DNA of 64,000 nt from Pseudomonas psychrophila (GTDB lineage: Bacteria > Pseudomonadota > Gammaproteobacteria > Pseudomonadales > Pseudomonadaceae), in assembly GCF_001043005.1 (NCBI RefSeq), contig NZ_JYKZ01000002.1, positions 434,001 to 498,000 on the forward strand, given 5' to 3'. The notes beneath the pieces are model-generated. The model was not told where the DNA came from, made no database searches, and saw only the letters and a list, made by a program, of their open reading frames with translations. Both the position numbers and the translations under genes were made by a program. Positions 33,118-40,270 of the stretch are shown here, in pieces; position 1 is the stretch's first letter, and each line of letters opens with the position of its first letter.

Positions 33118-33921
33118 TCAGGCCACCGCCCGGGACATGGCATACAGGCTGTCGCGTACGCCCGTGCGGTCCTCGTCCAGCGTACACAGCAGCACACCCG
33201 GCACCTGGGGCGGTGAGTCCAGGCGTGCCGGAGCGTGCAGGTAAATGCTCAAGGGTTGCTCGCTGCTATCCCCTTGCAGCTGGAGCTCGCGACTGATTAA
33301 TGCCCTTAGAGCCGTATCGCTGTCGCTGCTGCCCACCGAGCGCACTGCAACCCAGCGCCCTTGCCGAGCCAGCAGCAAAACGCTGCGCACAGGCTCAGCC
33401 ACGACGAAGAGAAAGTCGTCGCTATCCAGGTGTTTGTCGAAATGGTTGAACGCAGCCATCAAGTAAGGCTGGACCGAATTCAGGTGCAGGCCGCGCCCCT
33501 TGGCCAGGCTGCGCAAGCGCTCCAGCAGTGCCTGGGGGAGCGCGGCCGCGATCCGGTCGTAGCCTGACGGCTCGGCCGACAACACCAGGCTCCAGGCTTG
33601 GCTCGGGGCGCCGTAAAGGTCCTCGAAACACAATTTGGCGAACCCCTGCAGCTCATCGGGACGGTTGATCTGCTCGCTCCAGGGCACGAGGCAAAAGCGG
33701 CTGAAGTGCCCGGAAATCACTACCCGCAATTGAGCTCCAGTCGCTGTGTGCTCACCCAAAAGACGGTCCAGGGTTTCCAGGGCAACCGCCCACGCATGGA
33801 AGCCTTCGTCGATAAATCCGACGCTGCTCAGCCAGCGGGTTTCGCCGCCGTGGCACTGGCCAAGGCCCACACCACTGGCGCCGAGCACGGCCACATACTG
33901 ATCACGAGATAAAAGTGACAC
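33118..33921 (-). CDS. PilM/MshI-like cytoplasmic actin-fold protein
   Basis: The ~267-aa protein is translated from a GTG at 33921 (GGAG 9 nt upstream) that overlaps the gspE 3' end by 20 bp. It lacks membrane segments. It shows a degenerate actin-like/PilM layout: an N-terminal strand-turn (YVAVLGASGVGLGQC), a central WSLVLSAEPSGYDRIAAALP and LNSVQPYLMAAFNHF, then FLFVVAEPVRSVLLLARQG. The position between the ATPase and the PilN-like gene supports the call. In the family, PilM links the ATPase to PilN/PilO. Nucleotide-binding residues are not convincing. Confidence 0.7.
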   Translation of the reverse strand: MSLLSRDQYVAVLGASGVGLGQCHGGETRWLSSVGFIDEGFHAWAVALETLDRLLGEHTATGAQLRVVISGHFSRFCLVPWSEQINRPDELQGFAKLCFEDLYGAPSQAWSLVLSAEPSGYDRIAAALPQALLERLRSLAKGRGLHLNSVQPYLMAAFNHFDKHLDSDDFLFVVAEPVRSVLLLARQGRWVAVRSVGSSDSDTALRALISRELQLQGDSSEQPLSIYLHAPARLDSPPQVPGVLLCTLDEDRTGVRDSLYAMSRAVA

Positions 33922-35608
33922 GGTTGATCTCCTCGAGCGTGGTCCGCCCTTCCAGCACCAGTTCCAGGGCTGACTCGCGCAGCAGGCGCAAGCCACGGCT
34001 ACAGGCCAGGGCCTTGATCTTTGCTACGGGCTGACGCTCGACAATCATCTGGCGCAGTTCATCGTCCAGGTGCAGCAACTCAGCAATGGCCGTGCGCCCG
34101 CGATAACCGGTGCCCCGGCAATGGCCGCAACCCTTGCCATGAACGAAGTGGTAGCCAGAGACCTTGTCTGGATCGAGACCTGAGAGGTGCAGCTCATCGA
34201 CACTGGGCTGATACGGCGTGCTGCAGGTTGCACAGACCAGCCGGATCAACCGCTGGGCAAGCACTGCGTTCAGGGCCGAGACCAGGCTATAGGGGTCGAT
34301 TTCCATTTGGGTAAACCGGCCAATCACGTCGAACACGTTGTTGGCGTGAATGGTGGTGAATACCAGGTGTCCGGTGAGGGCTGATTGCACGGCAATCTGC
34401 GCGGTGTCGGGGTCGCGAATTTCGCCGACCATGATCTTGTCCGGGTCATGACGCAAAATAGAACGCAGGCCCCGGGCGAAGGTCAGGCCTTTTTTCTCGT
34501 TGACCGGAATCTGCAAGACTCCCGGCAACTGGTATTCCACCGGGTCTTCAATGGTGATGATCTTGTCCACGCCGTGGTTGATCTCGGTGATCATCGCGTA
34601 GAGGGTGGTGGTCTTGCCGCTGCCGGTGGGGCCGGTGACCAGCACCATGCCGTAGGGTTCGGCTGCCAGGCGCCGCAGTTGGCGCAGGGTTTCATCGGCG
34701 AAGCCCAGGGCCTGCAACTGTACGCCGCTGACCTTGTCGGCCAGGTCCTGCTTGTCCAGTACCCGCAGCACGGCGTCTTCGCCAAATATGCTCGGCATGA
34801 TCGACACCCGAAAGTCGATCTGACGACCGCTGATACCAATTTTGAAACGGCCATCCTGAGGCACGCGCTTCTCGCCGATATCCAGTTCGGCCATGACCTT
34901 GACCCGGGAGATCACCTGCTCGGCGAACTCGCTGCCCTGGATCTTGCTGATGTTGTTCAGCACACCGTCGATGCGGTACTTGATCACCAGGCCGCCACCG
35001 GTAGTGCCCAGGTGGATATCGCTGGCATGCATTTTCAGTGCGTCGTAGAGGGTTGAGTTGACCAGTTTGACGACGACGCTGGCATCTTCACTGATGCTGG
35101 TCAGGGACAAGCTTTGCAGGTTATCCCGCTCAACATGGGTATCGGCCTGGGCATTGAGCGATTCCACGGCATGAAAGCTCTCTTCATGACGGGCCAGGTA
35201 GGCCTTGAGGTCATCGGCATGCACCAGGTACAGCGGCGCACCATGCAGGCAGTCATCGATCCAGGCCAACCGCGCGGTATCAAAGGGATCGGCAAACACA
35301 CCAATGACCATGTCGTCATGGCGCAGCAGCATGAATTCGCGTTTGAGGCATTGGGCCAGAGTGACCCGGTCGAATACCGGGGTGGCCTTGAACAGGGTAT
35401 CGGTGTGCAGAACGGGGTAGTGCAGCGTGCGACCGAGGCATTCGATGAAAGGCATGGGGGCCAGTTCACAGAGTACCCCTAGTGCTTGAAGTACCCGTTC
35501 GCCTGAAGTGACAGCCAGTGCGCGGGCCTGGGCCAGTTGTTCACTGGAGAAAGGAGACGGTACGCAGTCCGGGAGCGCCGGTTCTACGGCAAGGGATAGA
35601 CGGTCCAT
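33902..35608 (-). CDS. gspE: secretion/pilus assembly ATPase, GspE/PilB/MshE-like
   Basis: The 568-aa AAA-type ATPase powers pseudopilus assembly. An N-terminal MshEN-like region (1-160) is followed by the core with Walker A GPTGSGKTTT near 326, Asp box TIEDPVEYQLPG, Walker B IMVGEIRDPDTA and His box HLVFTTIHANN. The tetracysteine zinc site is CATC near 461 and CGHC near 496. The ATG at 35608 has GGAGAGC upstream. It is the second gene of the operon, 84 bp after the response regulator. The PilM/N/O/P-like partners place it nearer to MSHA/T4P systems than to Xcp. Confidence 0.92.
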   Translation of the reverse strand: MDRLSLAVEPALPDCVPSPFSSEQLAQARALAVTSGERVLQALGVLCELAPMPFIECLGRTLHYPVLHTDTLFKATPVFDRVTLAQCLKREFMLLRHDDMVIGVFADPFDTARLAWIDDCLHGAPLYLVHADDLKAYLARHEESFHAVESLNAQADTHVERDNLQSLSLTSISEDASVVVKLVNSTLYDALKMHASDIHLGTTGGGLVIKYRIDGVLNNISKIQGSEFAEQVISRVKVMAELDIGEKRVPQDGRFKIGISGRQIDFRVSIMPSIFGEDAVLRVLDKQDLADKVSGVQLQALGFADETLRQLRRLAAEPYGMVLVTGPTGSGKTTTLYAMITEINHGVDKIITIEDPVEYQLPGVLQIPVNEKKGLTFARGLRSILRHDPDKIMVGEIRDPDTAQIAVQSALTGHLVFTTIHANNVFDVIGRFTQMEIDPYSLVSALNAVLAQRLIRLVCATCSTPYQPSVDELHLSGLDPDKVSGYHFVHGKGCGHCRGTGYRGRTAIAELLHLDDELRQMIVERQPVAKIKALACSRGLRLLRESALELVLEGRTTLEEINRVTFIS

Positions 35609-35692
35609 GGCTTGCTCTCCAACGCCGGGGGCTTGATGCCCTGTCGACGCGGCGAGCTATTGCGGCCTGAGCCGGAACGTCTAGTCGCGTCA

Positions 35693-36220
35693 CTACTTCC
35701 CGGTGAGCAAGTGTTCGTCGTCAGGGGCATTGGATGCCGTTGTTCGTCGGCGATCCGCCAGCACCCAACTGCCGTCGTACAACTGCAGCGGGAAACTCTC
35801 GTTCCTGTTCTTGCGTCGTTCGACGAATCCTTCAGCGCGGTTGGGGCTTGTGCCCGATTCGCGGTTCACCCCTAAAAGGTCAAAAATTGCTCGTGCCAGT
35901 TCGGCCAATGGAAACGGCTTGAACAGGATATGACTGACCCCTCGCTTGCGGGCCCGATCACACACTTCTGTGGTGGGGTGCCCGGTAATCAGTACAAAGT
36001 GACACGTCCTGTTCTGGCGAACGGTATCGAGAACTTCAAAACCTTCCATATCGGGCAAGCGGTAATCGAACACCACCACATCGGGAGCAAAACCCTCGGC
36101 TACACCAATGGCTCTGGCACCTTCGTGCGCTATCTGGACTTCCAGCCCTTGCGCCTGCAGATAATCCTGCAGGTTTTGTGCAAGCAGCTGCTCGTCATCA
36201 ACAACCAGTACTTTGTTCAC
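35693..36220 (-). CDS. single-receiver response regulator at head of secretion operon
   Basis: The 175-aa protein (GTG start at 36220, AAGGAG upstream) has a complete receiver domain: the acidic DDE at 8-10, phospho-acceptor Asp52 in VVVFDYRLPDMEG, LITG with Thr79, and Lys101 in LFKPF. The ~55-residue tail has no recognisable output domain (ERRKNRNESFPLQLYDGSWVLADRRR). It may act by protein contact, for example on the secretion ATPase, or as a phosphate sink for the two kinases. It lies first in the sigma-54-driven secretion/csgEFG operon. Confidence 0.82.
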   Translation of the reverse strand: MNKVLVVDDEQLLAQNLQDYLQAQGLEVQIAHEGARAIGVAEGFAPDVVVFDYRLPDMEGFEVLDTVRQNRTCHFVLITGHPTTEVCDRARKRGVSHILFKPFPLAELARAIFDLLGVNRESGTSPNRAEGFVERRKNRNESFPLQLYDGSWVLADRRRTTASNAPDDEHLLTGK

Positions 36221-36290
36221 CAAGGTGGACTCCTTGTAACCGCAGGTCCGAGTATCAAGCCTGACGGAGTGCTCACCTTACTTAGGCTTG

Positions 36291-36306
36291 AGCACACTTC
36301 ATGCCA
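36291..36306 (-). promoter_or_regulatory. sigma-54 promoter of the secretion/csgEFG operon
   Basis: On the minus strand TGGCAT, 5 bases, GTGCT has the invariant GG and GC correctly spaced. The predicted start near 36280 leaves a ~60-nt leader before the GTG at 36220. Confidence 0.68.
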
Positions 36307-36379
36307 GGCAGCGCAGCGGTCTTACTGCCGCTGCATCTCCTTGATACTCATGATAAAAAATTATCCCTGTTACTCCATC

Positions 36380-36393
36380 CCCCAAAGGCGGGG
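36380..36393. promoter_or_regulatory. near-perfect CCCCA-N4-TGGGG palindrome (proximal site)
   Basis: CCCCA-AAGG-CGGGG, one mismatch from the 5-4-5 pattern, lies 74 bp upstream of the sigma-54 promoter at 36291-36306. It forms a pair with the exact copy 42 bp further upstream. Confidence 0.42.
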
Positions 36394-36421
36394 ACGCGCA
36401 CGGGTGTGGCTGGAAGCTTTT

Positions 36422-36435
36422 CCCCACTATTGGGG
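36422..36435. promoter_or_regulatory. exact CCCCA-N4-TGGGG palindrome (distal site)
   Basis: CCCCA-CTAT-TGGGG lies 116 bp upstream of the sigma-54 promoter, and also 7 bp after the stop codon of the PpiC gene. It could instead form a 5-bp terminator-like stem on the minus strand, though only a short A-run, not a T-run, follows it there. Confidence 0.42.
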
Positions 36436-36441
36436 CCGGCT

Positions 36442-37395
36442 TCACTCAGTGTTAGTCCGTTCGATCCGGTTGCGCGACCTTAGCTGTTCCAGGACCTGAA
36501 GGCGCGCCTGAGACTGTTGCTGTTGGACGAGATAAGTGCGAACCATTGCAAATCCCTGTTCTTCTGTGACATCAACTTCATCCAAGTGGTTCTCCACATA
36601 AATCAGATGCCATCCCACCGCAGTGCGCACCGGCTGGCTGATTTCGCCTGGAGCCATGCTAAAGGCCACTTCATCAAACTCAGGCAACATGCGCCCCTTG
36701 GAAAAGTAGCCAAGATCCCCGCCGGCGCTGGCTGATGAGCCTTCAGAACGGCTTTTGGCCACGCGGGAAAAATCGGCGGCCCCGATAATTTCCCGACGTA
36801 CCTCTACCAAGCGTAGTCGCGCGGCTTCGATTGTGGCGGCACTCGCCCCCTGAGGGACCTTGATCAGGATATGCCGGGCCTGCACCTGCGCCGGACGGTT
36901 CATTTCACTGCGGTGTTCCTCGTAAAAGTCGCGCACCTGCTGCTCATCCGGCGGGGCGACCGCTGTCATTTCGGCAAACACCTTTTGCGCCGCCAGTTCG
37001 CGGCGGGTGTACTCGGTATAACTGGCCTCGTCGAAGCCGGCATCGTTGAGCTTGCGTGCAAACACATCGGCGCCACCCACTGCCTGGCGCGTTTTCTCGA
37101 CTTGCTCAGTTACCACCGCATCGCTGATCACTACGTCTCGCTTGACGGCTTCTTGCCAGAGCAATTCCTTGTCAATCAAGGCATCCAGCGCCTTCAGCCG
37201 TAATTGCTGATAAGCCTTGGGATTGCGAATGTTGCCCACTGCCCGTCCCTGATCTTCCAGGTACTCGGCGAAATAGCGTTCCAGGCGAAAGGCGGGGATT
37301 TCGACGCCATTGACCCGTGCCACGACGGGCTCATTGCTGCACAACGCCACGGGACCCCAGAGGGTCAGCAGGATCAACCAATTATTGAGTTTCAT
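36442..37395 (-). CDS. PpiC/parvulin-type periplasmic peptidyl-prolyl isomerase
   Basis: The 317-aa exported foldase has a signal segment (MKLNNWLILLTLWGPVALC), then a SurA/PrsA-like helical N-domain (RLKALDALIDKELLWQEAV). The parvulin domain follows, with QARHILIKVPQGASA near residue 173 and GGDLGYFSKGRMLPEFDEVAF near 230, and a helical C-terminus. It is the last gene of the mnxG operon, 13 bp after the fusion gene. It probably assists folding of the giant oxidase or of other exported products. The ATG at 37395 has AAGGGG-like bases upstream only weakly. Confidence 0.88.
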   Translation of the reverse strand: MKLNNWLILLTLWGPVALCSNEPVVARVNGVEIPAFRLERYFAEYLEDQGRAVGNIRNPKAYQQLRLKALDALIDKELLWQEAVKRDVVISDAVVTEQVEKTRQAVGGADVFARKLNDAGFDEASYTEYTRRELAAQKVFAEMTAVAPPDEQQVRDFYEEHRSEMNRPAQVQARHILIKVPQGASAATIEAARLRLVEVRREIIGAADFSRVAKSRSEGSSASAGGDLGYFSKGRMLPEFDEVAFSMAPGEISQPVRTAVGWHLIYVENHLDEVDVTEEQGFAMVRTYLVQQQQSQARLQVLEQLRSRNRIERTNTE

Positions 37396-37408
37396 AAGGG
37401 GTCTCCGG

Positions 37409-38959
37409 TCAGGGCATCGCAGCAACGGGTTTGTAGGGGGCTACCAGGTAAAAGCGCTGATCCGGCAGTTCCAGTGTGACGACATGGGCTCCATTGAGCC
37501 CCAGCCGACGACCGGGACCGAAGCTGATCTGCGGTGTCAGCCCGGTGGCAAAGTCATGCAGGCCTTCCAGGGCACTGACCAGTTTTTCACGACTGGCATC
37601 CCTTCCGGCCTGCTTCATGCCTTCGGCGAACAACAGCATCGAACTGAAGGCACCTACTTGCACAAAGGCGTACTGCCCGCCCAGGCCCGCGGACTCGCGA
37701 ACCCGGGTCAGCGCCAGACGCCCGGCCGGTGTCCAGTCACTGGGTATAAAGGGGTAGGCAATAAACACTCGGCGGGAAAACTCAACGGGGACTTGAAACA
37801 GATCCCCTGCCACCTGCTGCGCCGTGGCAAACAGATAAGGCGCCTGACCTGCCGCCTGCAAGCGGATGGCGAGACGACTGAAACCGCCGCTGCTACCCAG
37901 GTAAAATACCGAGCGGGAAGCAGGCGGGAGTGGCTCCTGCACCGGGTCGTAGGTCTGCACCTGGACGTTTTGCCAGGCATGAGCCTGTAAATAGAGGCCA
38001 AGTTCATCCGCGACCTTTTGCTGTCCGGGTGCGCCGGCGTACAGGATCAACGTGGGCCCCTGCAGCGCTTCAAGCTGCTGGCTGGCGAAGTCGGCCAACG
38101 CAATGAGTTGCTCGCGCAGCCCGGGCAAGGGTTCGAATATCAGTCTGCTGGACTGGCTCGTGCCGAGCAGTGACAACGCACCGATCAACGGAACGCCCGC
38201 CTGTTCCAGATGCTGTGCAAGCGATGTGTCCAGTGCAGGGGCCAGTGGCGCGATCATGGCGAATACCTGCTCCTGTTCGATCAGCCGGTCCAGTGCCTGC
38301 TCGGCGCTGGCGCGATCCGGGCCGGGATCGAGGATGGTCAGGCGCAGCTGCCGACCATGAATGCCTCCGGCCTGGTTGATTTGCGCCACGCTGCCATTGA
38401 GCACCGCAGCCAGGGTGGCGCCCTCTTCGGCCAGCGGTCCTTCGGCAGGCAACAAGGTGCCCAAGTGCAGGGTTTTGGCATCAAGGCCGGGATCACGATC
38501 ATCGGTCACGCGCTTGAGATAAGCCGTGAGGTTGCGCTGGTCATTGATCGACAGCACGAACCGCGGCATGGCCGGGTCGAGCCGATTGCCGCCGGGATCA
38601 CGGCCCTCCTGAACGGCCCGGGCCAACGCGCCGTCCGAGTACGCCGGGTAATTGCGGCCATTGACCTGCTGCTGGCCATGACGGCTGCTGAGCCGTGACC
38701 AGCTCAGGTCTGGCGGTCGTACCCCGCCCTCAGGGCGTCCGAGCCCATCGGTGCCGTGGCAGTTGGCACATGGCAGGCTGGTGGCGGGCAACAACATGCC
38801 GGCGACGCCGACCCTGGCCATGATGAGCTCACCGCTCGCCGACATACCCTCACGGTACAGGCGCTTGCCGGCACTTTCGTCGGGGGTCAGTGGCAATGCC
38901 TGGGCGCAGGCTATGACGCCTGAGAGCAGTAGCATTGCAGAGGCGAGTGAGGCGTTCAT
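37409..38959 (-). CDS. cytochrome c fused to LivK-like periplasmic solute-binding domain
   Basis: The 516-aa exported protein has a signal peptide (cleavage near AQA), a cytochrome c domain with CANCH near residue 65 and a Met-containing distal region (PAMPRFVLSINDQRNLTAYL). A type I periplasmic-binding fold of the branched-chain amino-acid receptor family follows (LHLGTLLPAEGPLAEEGATL near 165, INQAGGIHGRQLRLTILDPG near 195). No ABC permease or ATPase is nearby, so transport is unlikely. A redox-linked sensor or electron-transfer adaptor for the oxidase is plausible. Fourth of six genes with mnxG. Confidence 0.82.
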   Translation of the reverse strand: MNASLASAMLLLSGVIACAQALPLTPDESAGKRLYREGMSASGELIMARVGVAGMLLPATSLPCANCHGTDGLGRPEGGVRPPDLSWSRLSSRHGQQQVNGRNYPAYSDGALARAVQEGRDPGGNRLDPAMPRFVLSINDQRNLTAYLKRVTDDRDPGLDAKTLHLGTLLPAEGPLAEEGATLAAVLNGSVAQINQAGGIHGRQLRLTILDPGPDRASAEQALDRLIEQEQVFAMIAPLAPALDTSLAQHLEQAGVPLIGALSLLGTSQSSRLIFEPLPGLREQLIALADFASQQLEALQGPTLILYAGAPGQQKVADELGLYLQAHAWQNVQVQTYDPVQEPLPPASRSVFYLGSSGGFSRLAIRLQAAGQAPYLFATAQQVAGDLFQVPVEFSRRVFIAYPFIPSDWTPAGRLALTRVRESAGLGGQYAFVQVGAFSSMLLFAEGMKQAGRDASREKLVSALEGLHDFATGLTPQISFGPGRRLGLNGAHVVTLELPDQRFYLVAPYKPVAAMP

Positions 38960-38968
38960 GGGACGCGC

Positions 38969-39604
38969 TCAACGCCCGACCACTGGCATTGTCAGCAGCT
39001 GCAAACGCTGGGCAATGGCAGCAGCCGGGGCATCGGGGCGTATCTTGCTCCAGCGTTTGTTGGCCACGTCGCCCACAATCAGCTGCGTGGAGTGTTGCTC
39101 GGGCGTTGGTACGATCTGGCCAATGCGCCCCAGCACCAGTTCCATCTGCGCCTTGTTGCCGGTCAAAAAAAGCCAGTGGGGATCATCGACCCCTTGTTTC
39201 AAGGTGTAAGCCTTGAGCACCGCCGGCGTGTCACGCAGCGGATCACTGGTAAGGGAAATAAAGGTAATGCCGTCGGCCTTGTCCCCCAGTACTTCACGCA
39301 CTTCCTTGAGCTTGCGGGTGATCAACGGGCAGGCATCGGTGCAGCTGGTAAATATCACGTTCAGCAACACCACACGGTTTTGCAAGGCATCGCTGTAGAA
39401 GCGCAGTGTCTGACCATTCTGGTCCAACAGCGGGGTGTCGGTGAACCAGGTTTTTGCGTCGCGGGTGCCGGTGGCCGGCGCTGCCACAGTCGCGGTGGTC
39501 GCAGGTTCTTCTGGTACCGACGGGTTATGCCCTTCGTGGGCGAGCGCCGCTGTGCTGAACAGGCAAAAACACACACTCAGAGCAATACGGTCCAGGGTTT
39601 TCAT
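38969..39604 (-). CDS. SCO1/SenC-family protein (second in mnxG operon)
   Basis: The 211-aa periplasmic thioredoxin-fold protein has a signal peptide cut near ALA and a His-rich start (HEGHN). The copper motif is FTSCTDACP near residues 85-93, and the distal His is in PEQHSTQLIVGD near 170. It likely delivers copper to, or reduces cysteines of, the multicopper oxidase. It overlaps the preceding SCO gene by 4 bp (ATGA), which indicates a matched pair; two SCOs may handle different copper sites. Confidence 0.9.
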   Translation of the reverse strand: MKTLDRIALSVCFCLFSTAALAHEGHNPSVPEEPATTATVAAPATGTRDAKTWFTDTPLLDQNGQTLRFYSDALQNRVVLLNVIFTSCTDACPLITRKLKEVREVLGDKADGITFISLTSDPLRDTPAVLKAYTLKQGVDDPHWLFLTGNKAQMELVLGRIGQIVPTPEQHSTQLIVGDVANKRWSKIRPDAPAAAIAQRLQLLTMPVVGR

Positions 39605-40257
39605 GGATGCTGCTCCATTGCAACGGCGGTGTGTTTGGCATGGGCCCCGCGCTGGCCGCTGAGTTTTTCCACTTCATGAATCAGCACCGCAGGGTCGGTG
39701 AAACCGTAATAACGGGTCCAGTTCCGACTGTTGCCATCCCCCACCAGAATCAGCGGAGCATGATTTTTCAAGTTGGCACTGAACGTCCCCAAGCCCTTGA
39801 GCGTGTCATTGACCGATTGGGTCGACCCCGTCAGCCAGCTCCAGCCCGGTCCGCTCTGAAAGCCACGGGCGTATTCATTCAGCCGACCGCTGTCGTCACG
39901 CTGCGGGTCAATGCTGATGGAGACCAGTTGCACTTCGCTGCCGACCCGTGCACCCAGTTGTTTCTGCACCTTGCCCATGATGGAGGACACCACCGGGCAG
40001 ACCGTGGTGCAGCTGGTGTAGATGAAGCTCATGACCACGATCTTGTTAGCCACCAGGTCAGGCTCCAGATGCACCGATTTGCCGTTCTGGTCGACCAGCG
40101 CGACGTTGGCAAAACTGACCGGGGCGCCCTGGGCGCTAGCGGGGGTTGCCGTCATGTCGTGGCCGGCATGTTCATCCGCCGAATGAGCCTGGGCCTGGCC
40201 AATACCGTAAGCCAACAGCCAGAAAGTCGTGAAAGCACACTGCGCAAATCGGTTCAT
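39601..40257 (-). CDS. SCO1/SenC-family protein (first in mnxG operon)
   Basis: The 218-aa protein has a signal peptide (cut near AQA), a His-rich mature start (HSADEHAGHD) that may bind copper, the copper motif YTSCTTVCP near residues 80-88, and the distal His in LKNHAPLILVGDG near 164. The C-terminus again has His residues. The ATG at 40257 follows GAGGAAATCGAC. It lies 13 bp after the beta-propeller gene and overlaps the second SCO gene. Confidence 0.9.
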   Translation of the reverse strand: MNRFAQCAFTTFWLLAYGIGQAQAHSADEHAGHDMTATPASAQGAPVSFANVALVDQNGKSVHLEPDLVANKIVVMSFIYTSCTTVCPVVSSIMGKVQKQLGARVGSEVQLVSISIDPQRDDSGRLNEYARGFQSGPGWSWLTGSTQSVNDTLKGLGTFSANLKNHAPLILVGDGNSRNWTRYYGFTDPAVLIHEVEKLSGQRGAHAKHTAVAMEQHP

Positions 40258-40270
40258 GTCGATTTCCTCT

